Below are positions 37,769 to 49,300 of a DNA stretch of 64,000 nt, in pieces (the stretch's first letter is position 1; each line of letters opens with the position of its first letter). Source of the DNA: JACRCT01 sp049841135 (GTDB taxonomy: Bacteria > Myxococcota > Myxococcia > Myxococcales > UBA5297); NCBI GenBank assembly GCA_049841135.1, contig JASGHK010000001.1:558001-622000 (forward strand). The letters run 5' to 3'. Both the position numbers and the translations under genes were made by a program. Under the pieces are notes generated by a model that searched no databases, had not been told where the DNA came from, and saw only the letters and a list, made by a program, of their open reading frames with translations.

Positions 37769-40700
37769 GTCTCTCGCATCGTTGGGTGCTGCGCTGGCTC
37801 GGAGCGCTCTGCACCAGCCTCGGGGCCCTTCTGCCGGCTCTTGCCGGCGTGGGTCCCCTGAGACCTATGGCCTGGGCAATGCCCAGGACGGGGCCCTCAC
37901 GGTCACGGGTACGGCAGTCATCAACGGCACCGCGACGACGCTCTCTAGGAGCGCTGCCGCTGGAGCGACCCAGATCCGTCTGACGTCGACCGCCGGGTTC
38001 GCCACGAACGACCTGGTGATGCTCTGGCAGCCAGCTGGCTACTCGGGAGCGTACCAGCCGGGCACCAGCGCGAGCGTCGATTCTCAGCAGCAGCGAAACG
38101 GGCCGCTACGAGCTCGCCCGCATCGTCAGCTTCGGGGGCGGCGACCGCGTGAACGTCGATTCCGCCCTCCTCTACCCCTGGAACAGCGCGAGGGGGGTGC
38201 TCGTGATCAAGGTTCCCGAGTACTCGAACGTCACCATCAACTCCGGCGCCTCCCTCGCCGCCAGCACCTGGAACGGCACGACCGGAGGAGTCCTCGCCTT
38301 CCTGGCGACCGGGACCGTCACCAACCGCGGGACCATCACTGCGGCGACGAGGGGCTTCCGGGGAGGGGTGAAGGACAACGTCGACAGTGGCAACGACTAC
38401 TGCGGATACACGGGCGACCCCACCGGCACGCCTCCGGTCTGGGCCATCTTCTCGGAGAAGGGCGAGGGGATCGTGCCCGCGCGGTACGAAACGGCCGTTG
38501 GCACCACCGCGGCGACGCGAGGCCGTCTCAACATCTCCATCGCGGGTGGCGGGGCCGACGCCGACAACTCCGGTGGAGGTGGCGGCGCGAACTACGGTGC
38601 CGGCGGTCTCGGCGGGAATACCTGGGTCGGCGACGGGTCCTCGAGCACGGCACCCACCACGTGTCGGGCCGACTCGACGGGAGTGGGCCGCGCCAACGCG
38701 GGTGGCATGGGCGGCGCCCCCGTCGTCTATTCGACCTTCGACCACCTCACACTCGGAGGCGGAGGCGGCGCCGGTCATGGCAACAACGACGGCGCGACCG
38801 CCGGCGCTCCGGGCGGGGGAATCATCTGGTTCCGCGCCAACCAGCTCACCGGCAGCGGCGGGGTCATCACGGCCTCCGGCGGCAGCGCCGCGCAGTCCGT
38901 CCAGGACGGCGCCGGCGGGGGCGGAGCCGGAGGGACCGTCGTCGTGCGTCTCGCAGGCACCTGCGACAACAACGCCATCACCGCGTCCGGCGGCAGCGGC
39001 GGCAACATCAGCCACGCGGATCCGCACGGGCCTGGTGGCGGTGGGGGCGCGGGACGGGTGGCCTTCCAGTCGACCAGCACCCTCGGAACCGGAACCACCC
39101 CCTGCACCGCGACCGCGACCTCCGGCGCGGCGGGCATCTGGGTCCAGGGGCAGAACAACGACCACCACGGCGCGACCCCTCCGGCTCCTCAAACCGTCAC
39201 CGGCGCCGTGGCCCAGCTCCCCGGCCGGTTCACGGCGGTCACCCTGCTCGCCTTCGCCCAGCATCCCAGCCCCTCCGGAGGCATCGAGCTTCGTTGGGAG
39301 ACCGGCTCGGAGTTCCAGACCATCGGCTTCCTCGTCCACCGCGACTCTGCGACCGGACCCTTGGTGAGCGAACGGCCTGTCCGCGGCCTGCTGACTTCGC
39401 CACTGGGCGAGCGCTACGCGCTGAACGACCCTGAGGGCACGAGCTCGACCCGCTACTACCTCGAAGAGCTCTCGCTGCGCGGCGCCAGCATCCACGGCCC
39501 CGCCGGGACCCGCCCTGGCGCGGCAGGTCCACTCCTGCCCAAGCACTCGTTCCGCCGCGATCCGCGCGCGCGCGACCCACAGCCGGCCCTCCGGCTTCAC
39601 CGGCCGAGCAGACCGCAGGCGACCGAGGCCTTCGTCGACGTCGAGCGCGAAGGCGTCTACTCCCTCCCCCGCGGCAGCTGGAGGTCCGTGTCGCTGGACG
39701 GAACGCCGGTGCCCACCTTCCCGAGCCCAGGTGGCGAGCTCCTCTTCTACGCTCCGCCCCCCACCGCCCCCGAGCGCATGGGTGACTCGTATCGGCTGGA
39801 GGCGAACGTCGCCTCGAGCCCCGGCCGCGCGAGCGCTGCCCGGCCGCCGGTGGGGGCTCCGGTCGCTTCGTTTACCTCGACCGTCCACTTCGAGGAGCAC
39901 CACTTCCTCAACGTGTCCGCGGGACCCGAGGACCGCTACCTCTGGGGCTGGGCCTACAGCGGCATGGCCCCACAAGCCTTCACCGTCGAGTTGCCCGACT
40001 ATGTGGACGGCCCCGTGGTGATGTCGCTGACGTTGATGGGGCTCAAGGACTTTGGGAAGGACCCGCAGCACCACGCAGTCATCGAGGTCAATGGGAGGAC
40101 CAGCCTCGACGCGAAGTTCGGTCCCAACGGGCCGGTGAGCTACAGCGTGACCATCCCCGCCGGCGTGATGCGCGCCGGAGCGAACACCGTCAGCCTTGCC
40201 GCCGTGTCGGACCTCGGGCTCCCCTACGACCTCCTCGCGCTCTCGTCGATCGACGTGACCTATACCCGTGCCTATGTCGCCTCCGGGGACGCACTGACCT
40301 TCACGGCCGACGCCTCGGCCTCCGTCGAGGTCGCGGGCTTCTCCTCTCCTCCCGTGCTCCTGGACATGACCCACCCGGCGCTGCCCACCTTGGTCAGGGG
40401 CACCCAGGAGTTCACCGACACGCGCGGGTCCGGCATCCGGTTCCTGCGCGGCGGGCGCGGGACCCGCCGCTACTTCGCAGCAGTGCCCCTCACCGTCCCG
40501 GTCCGCCCCAGCCGAGCGTCCGAAGTCCCCGCCGGACGGGCCGACTACGTCGCGATCGTCGGCGAGGGCCTGGACCAGGCGCTCGCCCCATTGCTGGCGC
40601 TTCGACGGGCCCAGGGGCTCTCGGTCGCCAGCGTTCCGGTCGAGGCCCTCTACGACCGGTTCAGCCACGGCCAGCATGGGCCGCAGGCCATCAAGACGTA

Positions 40701-41578
40701 CCTGGCACGGATGTCTCCGCCACCGAGTTACGTCCTCCTGGTCGGGAAGGCGAGCGCGGACCCCCACGACTACTTGGGCCTCGGCGTGCCCGACCTCGTG
40801 CCCACGCCATTGCCGATGGTCGAGGACGCCCAGATGTTCTCGCCAGCGGACGCACTGCTGGTCGCCGGCGCCAACGGCCGCACCCCGTTCGCTGCCATCG
40901 GCCGACTTCCCGTGCTCGGCGCCAGCGAGTTCTCGGCCTGGGTCGACAGAGATCGTCGCGTTCGACAGCGCCGCGAGCCCACCGACCCGCCGTGCGGTCC
41001 TTGCTGCAGACGATCGCGACCCGACCACAGGCCTCGCCGACCCCCACTTCCAGGTGGAGATGGACTCGATGGCCCTGGGGCTGTCCCGGCTCCGCGCGCA
41101 CAAGGTGTACCTGCCGCAGCAAGGCAAGGCCGACCTCCTTGCCGCGCTGGCCTCGGAGCCCGACCTCGTCGTCTACAACGGGCACGCCAACGCCCAGCAA
41201 TGGTCGACCACCGGTCTGCTTGCGATGGAGGACGTCACGGCGCTTCCGGCGGCCCGCCCCTTCTTCCTCGTCACCCTGGACTGCTGGGACGGCTTGTTCG
41301 CGATGCCCATGTACTCGCCACTCACCCAGGCCATGGCCCAGTCGGCGCAAGGCGGAGCCATCGCCGCCTTCGCTCCAGGGGCGATGGTCGACCAGGAGAA
41401 CGGCCACGCGCTGGCGACCGCGCTGGTCGCCGCCCTGAACGACCGCTCGGCCGCCCGCGTGGGAGATGTGACCTCGAAGGTGCAGACTTCCCTCGCCTCG
41501 CTCAAGACCTCGGCCAAGGACCTCGTCACTGTCTACAACCTCATTGGCGACCCTGCGAGCCGCCTCCCCTTGCGATAG
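37765..41578 (+). CDS. Gingipain-like (C25) secreted protease with Gly-rich N-terminal region, three frameshifts
   Basis: About 1,270 codons when joined; ATGA overlap with the S26-type gene. A signal peptide (WVLRWLGALCTSLGALLPALA) is followed, after breaks near 37850 and 38085, by an unbroken 2.8-kb frame. This has a Gly/Ser/Asn-rich region (38540-39120), beta domains, then the C25 entry ADYVAIVGEGLDQALAPLLA and YVLLVGKASADPHDYLG. After a break near 40950 it reads IVAFDSAASPPTRRAVLAAD and the catalytic pair: His in VVYNGHANAQQW and Cys in VTLDCWDGLF, 33 residues apart, the same spacing as His211/Cys244 of gingipain RgpB. No sorting domain is visible. Being last in the RiPP-like operon, it may process the exported peptide. 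Confidence 0.75.
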
Positions 41579-41592
41579 CAGCGCGCGTGCCA

Positions 41593-41614
41593 GCCCGTTC
41601 CCCAGGGAACGGGC
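41593..41614 (+). terminator. Strong hairpin after the C25 protease gene
   Basis: GCCCGTTCCC at 41593-41602 and its exact complement at 41605-41614 form a 9-10 bp stem with a very small loop, 15 nt after the stop codon. No T-run follows. Confidence 0.55.
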
Positions 41615-41642
41615 GGCCGGAGCTGGGGCTTTCCTGACTTTC

Positions 41643-41658
41643 GGGGTCCAAAGACCCC
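41643..41658. terminator. Short hairpin between convergent genes
   Basis: GGGGTC-CAAA-GACCCC is a 6-bp perfect stem with a tetraloop. It lies 70 nt beyond the stop of the rel gene, which is convergent, and may act on either strand. Confidence 0.4.
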
Positions 41659-41727
41659 AGTCCAGACTTCGGTCTCGAGGGAAGCGAAGCGCCGAACCGA
41701 AGTTGGGCCGGACCGCCTGGCCGGCGC

Positions 41728-43900
41728 CTAGAGCCGCTCGACGGCGTACACGCCGTTGATGCGCTCGATGGACTGCAGGACCTCGTTGAGCTGCTTGAGG
41801 TCGCTGATGGTGACCTCGAAGGTGTTCACGGCGCGGTCGTCGCCGGTGGCGCGGCAGTTGGCCTGCGAGATGTTCACGCCCTTCTTCGAGAAGGTCTGCG
41901 AGATGTCGGCGAGGAGGCCCGGGCGGTCGGCGGTGAGCACGCGGATGGTGACCGGGCGCTTGAAGTCGCTCTTGACGTCCCAGCTGACGTCCACGCGGCG
42001 GTCGGGGTCGGTCGCGAGCGCCTTCTCGCAGTCGGCGGTGTGTACGGTGACGCCGCGGCCGCGGGTGATGAACCCCACGATCTTGTCGCCCGGTACGGGG
42101 TTGCAGCAGCGGCCGAAGCGCACCAGGACGTCGTCGATGCCGTTGATCTGGACGCCGGTCTTCGCCTTGCCGGTGACCTTCTTGATGATCTCGGTCAGGC
42201 GGCTGGTCGGCGCGGGCTCCTTGGGAGCCTCCTTCGGCTTCTCCGCGAGCTTCTCGGCGGGGACGATCTTCTGGATGATCTGGTTGGGCGAGACCTTGCC
42301 GTAGCCCACCGCGACGAGCAGGTCCTCCTCGACCCGGAAGCCGAGGTCCTCGGCGACCTTCTTCACCTCGCCGTTCTTGATGAGCTTGTTGAGGGTGAGG
42401 TCCCAGCGCTTGAACTCGCGCTCGGTCGAGCTCGCGCCCCAGCTCCAGGCTCTTCTCGCGCTGCTGCGCCTTGATGTACGCGCGAATCTTGGCCTGCGCC
42501 CGGCTGGTCTTGACGTAGGTGAGCCAGTCCTTGCTAGGGTGCGCGTTGCCGCTGGTGAGCACCTCGACGGTGTCGCCGTTCTTCAGCTTGTAGCGCAGCG
42601 GGACGATCTTCCCGTTCACCTTGGCGCCGACGCACTTGTTGCCCACGTCCGAGTGGATGGCGAAGGCGAAGTCCACCGGGGTCGCGCCGCGCGGCAGGGA
42701 CTTGACGTCGCCCTTGGGCGTGAAGACGAAGACCTCGTCGGTGAAGAGGTCGACCTTGACCGTCTCCAGGAACTCCTTGGGGTCCTTGAGGTCCTGCTGC
42801 CACTCCATCAGCTGGCGCAGCCAGGCGAACTTCGCGTCGTCCTTGCTCTGGCCGGTCTTGCCTTCCTTGTAGGCCCAGTGCGCCGCGATGCCTTCCTCGG
42901 CGATCTTGTGCATCTCCTCGGTGCGGATCTGAACCTCGATCCGGTCGCCGTAGGGCCCAATCACCGTGGTGTGCAGCGACTGGTACATGTTCGGCTTGGG
43001 GATGGCGATGTAGTCCTTGAACCGTCCCGGCACCGGCTTCCACAGCGTGTGCACCAGCCCCAGCGCCTCGTAGCAGGCGGGCATCGTCTTCATGATGAGG
43101 CGGAAGGCGATGACGTCGTGGATCTGCTCGAAGTCGACCCCGTTCTCGCGCATCTTGCGCCAGATGGAGTACGGGTTCTTGAAGCGGCCGGAGACCTCGC
43201 ACTCGAGGCTGTTCTCGGCCATCTTCTTCTGGAGGATGCCGATGATCTCCTCGGCGTACTTCTCGCTGGCCTTCTTCTTCTTCTCGATGGCCTCGATGAT
43301 CTCTTTGTGCTCGGCCGGCTTGATGTACTTGAACGACAGGTCCTCGAGCTCTTGCTTGATCCAGCTGATGCCGAGCCGGTTCGCCAGGGGCGCGTAGATG
43401 TCGAGCGTCTCCTGGGCGATCCGCTTCTGCTTCTCGGCCACCATGTGCTCGAGGGTCCGCATGTTGTGCGTGCGGTCGGCGAGCTTGACGAGGATGACGC
43501 GGATGTCGCGCGCCATCGCGACGATCATCTTGCGGAAGTTCTCGGCCTGCTTCTCCTCGGCGGTGACGTTGGCGTTGGCCGAGAACTGCGAGAGCTTGGT
43601 GACCCCGTCGACCAGCTGGGCGACCTCGGCGCCGAAGAGCTCGGTCAGCTCCTCGGGCGTGGCCAGCGTGTCCTCGATGGTGTCGTGGAGCAGCCCGGTG
43701 ACGATGGAGGCCTCGTCCAGCTTGAGCTGCGCGAGGATGCCCGCCACCTCCAGCGGATGGACCAGGTAGGGCTCACCCGACTTGCGGATCTGCCCCTGGT
43801 GGACCTTCGCGCTGTAGACGTAGGCCTTCTTGATGAAGTCGAGGTCGGGATCCGGATGGTACTGGGCGACCCGGTCGAGAATGTCGTTGAGTCGAAGCAT
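41728..43900 (-). CDS. RelA/SpoT-family (p)ppGpp synthetase/hydrolase, one frameshift
   Basis: About 724 codons. The ATG at 43898-43900 gives LRLNDILDRVAQYHPD, a typical Rel start. The HD hydrolase domain has HPLEVAGILAQL and GLLHDTIEDT. The synthetase domain has GRFKNPYSIWRKM, IHDVIAFRLI and YQSLHTTVIGPYGDRIEVQIRT. A TGS domain follows (VFVFTPKGDVKSLPRGATPVDFAF). Near 42432 the frame changes; the new one reads FKRWDLTLNKLIKNGEVKK and continues through GRCCNPVPGDKIVGFITRGRG to a C-terminal ACT domain (VRVLTADRPGLLADISQTF). With an intact HD site it should be bifunctional, controlling the stringent response. The intact length matches Rel/SpoT. Confidence 0.93.
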
Positions 43901-44177
43901 CCAGGTCCGCGGCGCGTTGGGGCGGAAGTGCGAAGCCGGCCGCCCCGCCACCGCCCCCGTCCTCTGTGTCCGACCCGGAGCGGCGCCGAATCATTCCTGC
44001 GCTTGGCGCTCGGTGAGCTTGGCCGGTAATGAGTCACAGATGTTAATGGTGAGTGGTGACCTTGTCCACCTGACGCGCCGCGTTGGCTGCGGGCTCCGGG
44101 CGTCGGGCCGCGAGCCGATCCCCGGCCCGCGCGTTCGTTGACGCCCCCGCGCACACACCGCTAGAGTCCTGCGCCAA

Positions 44178-45443
44178 ATGGTCTCTCTTCTTGCGGATCT
44201 CGGGATCGTCTGCTCCCACTGCCAGCGCTTGAACGAGGCGGCGGCCGCAGCTTGCGTGGAGTGCGGGCAGTCGTTCGCTGCGGCCCCAACAGCAGCTCCG
44301 GTGCCGGTTCAGCCTCTCGCTCCCCCGCCCCCCCGACCTGTGGCCGTGGTCGCCCAGCCACCACCGCCCCCGCCCCCGCCTCGGCCGCCGACGATGCAAG
44401 GCATGCCGCCCGTGGCCCCACCGCCACCGGCTCCCCGGCCGCCGACAATGCAAGGCATGCAGCCGGTCGCGCCGGCTCCGAGGCCACCTCCGCCTCCACC
44501 GCCCCGGCCCGCAGGGCCTTTCGGCGCCTCGGTGCCGCTGGCCCCGCCCGCCCAAGCTCCCGCACCTCGGCCCCCTCCGCCAGCGCCTGCGCCCGTGCGG
44601 CAGACCGGGGCTGCGGCTGCGGTCGCGCCTCCCGCGGCATGGGTCACCCAGCCGGCCGCTCCGCCCCGCCCCACCCCGGCGCCTGCAGCACGGCCGCCCT
44701 CACAGCCCATCTCCGAGCAGCCGACGCCGCCTCCGAGCCAGCCGCTGCCTTCACCCGAGGCCCCTACCCAGCCGCACATGGTCACTCCTGCGGCGGTGAC
44801 CAAGCCTTCCGACAGGGCCAAGGTCGTGGTGGTGCGTGGGACCATGCCCGGCAGCGCCTTCCGCCTGGGCTCGGTCCCCGTCGGTGCTGGCTCGGCCAAG
44901 GGCGTGATGCTCTTCCCCGAGGACCCCTACCTCTCGCCGCTGCACGCGACCTTCCACTTCAAGGACGGCAAGCTCTTCGTGCGCGACGAGGGCGGGCCTT
45001 CGGGCACCTTCGTGCGAATCAAGGGCCCCGAAATCCTCACGAGCGGCGGACAGTTCGCCATCGGCGATCACCTCGTGCGCTTCATCGGCCCCTTGGTCCC
45101 GCCCGCGACCAGCGGCCCCGTGCCCTACGGCGCCCCGGTTCCCCCTGGCGCCCTGTTCTCGCTCGAGGAGCTGCTCGAAGGCGGGCGGCCCGGGCGCGCC
45201 TGCACTCGGCCGGGTCCGGTCCTCTCCGTCGGCCGCGCAGGCTGCGACCTGACCTTCGCCAGCGACGCCCTCATCCAGCCTCGCCAGTGCGAGGTGGTGG
45301 TCGATGCCATGGGCGCCATCCTGCGTGATCTGTCCACGCCGGACGGCACCTACGTGCGCATGGCCCCCGGCTCCGAGCGCAGCCTCTCGCCGGGCGACAT
45401 GCTTCGCTTCGGGCTCCAGGTGCTGCGCATCGACGCCAGCTGA
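44178..45443 (+). CDS. FHA-domain protein with zinc ribbon and long Pro-rich linker
   Basis: 421 codons. A short N-terminal zinc ribbon (CSHCQRLNEAAAAACVEC) is followed by ~170 residues of Pro/Ala-rich linker that twice repeats RPPTMQGM. The C-terminal half carries two FHA-like segments: SPLHATFHFKDGKLFVRDEG with PSGTFVRI, and LSVGRAGCDLTFASDALIQP with RQCEVVVDAMGAILRDLSTP and DGTYVRM. FHA domains bind phosphothreonine. A Ser/Thr kinase gene lies immediately downstream in convergent orientation and shares the N-terminal zinc-ribbon style, so the two may work together. Cytoplasmic; target unknown. No good ribosome binding site was found before this ATG. Confidence 0.8.
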   Translation: MVSLLADLGIVCSHCQRLNEAAAAACVECGQSFAAAPTAAPVPVQPLAPPPPRPVAVVAQPPPPPPPPRPPTMQGMPPVAPPPPAPRPPTMQGMQPVAPAPRPPPPPPPRPAGPFGASVPLAPPAQAPAPRPPPPAPAPVRQTGAAAAVAPPAAWVTQPAAPPRPTPAPAARPPSQPISEQPTPPPSQPLPSPEAPTQPHMVTPAAVTKPSDRAKVVVVRGTMPGSAFRLGSVPVGAGSAKGVMLFPEDPYLSPLHATFHFKDGKLFVRDEGGPSGTFVRIKGPEILTSGGQFAIGDHLVRFIGPLVPPATSGPVPYGAPVPPGALFSLEELLEGGRPGRACTRPGPVLSVGRAGCDLTFASDALIQPRQCEVVVDAMGAILRDLSTPDGTYVRMAPGSERSLSPGDMLRFGLQVLRIDAS

Positions 45444-45573
45444 GGGGCTGGCCCGAAAGACGTCCCAAGCATCCAGGTGCACTGCCCGCGAGACGCTGGG
45501 CGCGGCGGACGACCCTGCCAATCCCTCTTTCGAGCTGCGCGTCCTGGATGCGCGCGGCCAGCTCGCCGTGCTG

Positions 45574-45599
45574 CGCCGGGCCGAGCCAGCGGCCCGGCG
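45574..45599. terminator. Bidirectional hairpin between FHA and kinase genes
   Basis: CGCCGGGCC at 45574-45582 pairs with GGCCCGGCG at 45591-45599, loop of 8. It lies 10 nt beyond the stop of the kinase gene and 130 nt beyond that of the FHA gene. Confidence 0.5.
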
Positions 45600-45609
45600 G
45601 CTTCCCGGA

Positions 45610-47277
<1,668 letters not shown>

Positions 47278-47345
47278 GTCGGGCTGCCTCTCGGGAGCAA
47301 ATCGGCTGACGAACGATGGCACAGCGCGTCGAGCGCAGCAACACC

Positions 47346-47380
47346 AGGCTGTGGGCTTCTGGCCCTAGGCTGCAGGCCCT
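47346..47380. repeat. Heptamer tandem array 3
   Basis: Five in-phase units AGGCTGT, GGGCTTC, TGGCCCT, AGGCTGC, AGGCCCT. It lies upstream of the kinase gene and downstream of hemB (stop 47541). The rest of this 263-nt gap shows nothing else I can name. Confidence 0.55.
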
Positions 47381-47540
47381 CCTTCGCCGTCCGCGACGAG
47401 GCGCGGCGGCCAGAGATTCCCCTGAAAGTCCGGGGGGACTCCAAGTTCAAGCACGGAAGCGGCTTGCCAGCCTGAAGCCAGCCCCTCGACTCCGAGGGTT
47501 CGCGCTGCTCGCCTCTTCGCTCGGGGTGTCGAGCCGTGTC

Positions 47541-48521
47541 CTACAGCCTGGTCAACAGCTTCGAGGCTTCCTTGGCGTGGTAGGTCAGGATGAGGTCCGC
47601 GCCCGCGCGGCGGATGGAGGTGAGGATCTCCATCATCACGCGGTCGCCGTCGAGCCAGCCGTTCTGGGCCGCGGCCTTCACCATCGCGTACTCACCGGAG
47701 ACGTTGTAGGCGGCGATGGGGACGTCGCAGGTGTCGCGCGCGGCCTTGATGACGTCGAGGTACGAGAGCGCCGGCTTGACCATCACCATGTCCGCGCCCT
47801 CCGCGAGGTCGAGCTTGATCTCGCGCAGCGCCTCGCGGCCGTTGGCCGGGTCCATCTGGTAGCCGCGGCGGTCGCCGAACTGAGGCGCGCTCTGGGCGGC
47901 GTCGCGGAACGGGCCGTAGAAGCCCGAGGCGTACTTCGCGCTGTAGGCCATGATCGGCAGGTTCGAGAAGCCCGCCTCGTCCAGGCCCTTGCGGATGGAG
48001 AGCACCCGGCCGTCCATCATGTCGCTGGGCGCGAGGATGTCCGCACCCGCCTGCGCGCAGGTCACCGCCATCTGCGTCAACAGCGGCAGCGTCGAGTCGT
48101 TGAGCACCTCCCCCTTGCCGCTGACCAGGCCGCAGTGGCCGTGCGAGGTGTACTCGCACAGGCAGACGTCGGCGACGACCTGCATGTCCGGGATGGCGTC
48201 CTTCACCGCGCGGATGGCCTTCTGGACGATGCCGTCCTTGTCGTAGGCGCCGCTGCCCTTCTCGTCCTTGTGGTCCGGGATGCCGAAGAGGATGACGCTG
48301 GGCACGCCCAGGTTCCAGGCCTCCATGCACTCGGTGACGATGTTCTCGATGGACTGCTGGTAGATGCCCGGCATGGAGCGGATGACGTTCTTCACGCCTT
48401 TCCCCTCGACGACGAACATCGGGTAGATGAAATCGGTCGGGGCCAGGTTGGTCTCGCGCACCATCGTGCGCAGGGCCTCGTTGCGGCGCAGGCGCCGGGG
48501 TCGATCCACGGGGAAAGCCAT
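47541..48521 (-). CDS. hemB: Porphobilinogen synthase (5-aminolevulinate dehydratase)
   Basis: 326 codons, full length, with GGAGG before the ATG. Condenses two 5-aminolevulinate molecules to porphobilinogen in haem synthesis. The two active-site lysines are visible in PIMAYSAKYASGFYG and MVMVKPALSYLD. The metal-binding region reads VVADVCLCEYTSHGHCG, with the Cys residues of the zinc-dependent type. RPRRLRRNEALRTMVRET and SPS-like ILAPSDMMDGRV are also typical. It stands alone; no other haem gene is in the window. Confidence 0.96.
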   Translation of the reverse strand: MAFPVDRPRRLRRNEALRTMVRETNLAPTDFIYPMFVVEGKGVKNVIRSMPGIYQQSIENIVTECMEAWNLGVPSVILFGIPDHKDEKGSGAYDKDGIVQKAIRAVKDAIPDMQVVADVCLCEYTSHGHCGLVSGKGEVLNDSTLPLLTQMAVTCAQAGADILAPSDMMDGRVLSIRKGLDEAGFSNLPIMAYSAKYASGFYGPFRDAAQSAPQFGDRRGYQMDPANGREALREIKLDLAEGADMVMVKPALSYLDVIKAARDTCDVPIAAYNVSGEYAMVKAAAQNGWLDGDRVMMEILTSIRRAGADLILTYHAKEASKLLTRL

Positions 48522-48895
48522 GTGTGCCTCCGATGGCGGTGGCCCTGGTCTGACGGGGCCACGGCGGGCAGACAGCCTGTTCGGGGGATTCTAACGGGCG
48601 CCGTCGCGCTTCGCTGCCCGACTTTGAGGCTGCTCGGATGCCGCCTTCCTCCCCTTGACGGATGGTCGGCACTCCTCGACCTGGCTACCTTGGCGCCCCT
48701 TCCTTCGGAGGTGTCCCATGCTTGCCTCCCAGCCCATGCTCGCTGGACGTTGAGACCATCGCCGTCCGCCTGGCCGTAGAAGCGGCGAGCGCGTCGGTGT
48801 GCGCCGGCACGTCCGGTTGAGCGTCCGTGGCAGCCCCACATTTTCGGTTTCCACTCCGCTGCGCGGCCTTTGGCCGCGAGGGATCTCCACTCTTC
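48522..48895. other. Gene-free region between hemB and the rbfA-like gene
   Basis: 374 nt between divergent genes, so it must hold promoters for both, but no convincing -35/-10 pair was found. A 7-bp hairpin, CGCGGCC-TTT-GGCCGCG at 48862-48878, lies 17 nt before the rbfA-like ATG and would be in its leader. No credible ORF. Confidence 0.4.
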
Positions 48896-49300
48896 ATGTC
48901 TTCCAAGAATCGCCGTTCGCCCGGGCGCTCGAGCGCCCGGGACACGCAGCACTTCCGACACCAACGAATCGAGCACGTCGTCCTCGACGAGCTGCGCTCC
49001 ATCCTCCGCGACGACGTCCGCCAACCGGGCCTCACGGGCGTCGTCTTGCTCCGTCTGGACCTGGCCCCAGACGGCAGCCATGCCCGGGTCGCCTTCGCGG
49101 CCCGCGCCGAGCCAGGAGAGGAGGAAGCGCAAGCCGGGCGCCGCACCCGGGCCGCGCTCGAGGCGGCGACGGGCTTCCTTCGCGCCCGGCTGGCCACCTC
49201 ACTGAACCTCAAGCGGCTGCCGATGCTCGGCTTCACCTTCGTGGGCCTCGCCCCCGACGACGAGCCCACGTCCGAGGAGGTCGGACCATGCCTCGACTGA
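48896..49300 (+). CDS. RbfA-like 30S ribosome-binding factor
   Basis: 134 codons from the ATG at 48896; the upstream open stretch has no family resemblance. The KH-like RbfA fold is recognisable: RHQRIEHVVLDELRSILRDD, a strand PGLTGVVLLRLDLAPDGSHA, a helix AATGFLRARLATSLNLKRLP and MLGFTFV. RbfA assists maturation of the small ribosomal subunit. The gene is not in the usual nusA-infB-rbfA setting. Its 3' end overlaps rtcB by 13 nt. It may be the only rbfA of the genome or a second copy. Confidence 0.75.
   Translation: MSSKNRRSPGRSSARDTQHFRHQRIEHVVLDELRSILRDDVRQPGLTGVVLLRLDLAPDGSHARVAFAARAEPGEEEAQAGRRTRAALEAATGFLRARLATSLNLKRLPMLGFTFVGLAPDDEPTSEEVGPCLD

Noticed and set aside
45444..45609. Protein-like stretch (FELRVLDARGQLAVLRRAEP) between the FHA and kinase genes
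   Set aside because: No start or stop arrangement makes it a gene, and it overlaps a strong intergenic hairpin; probably chance, though a gene remnant cannot be excluded.
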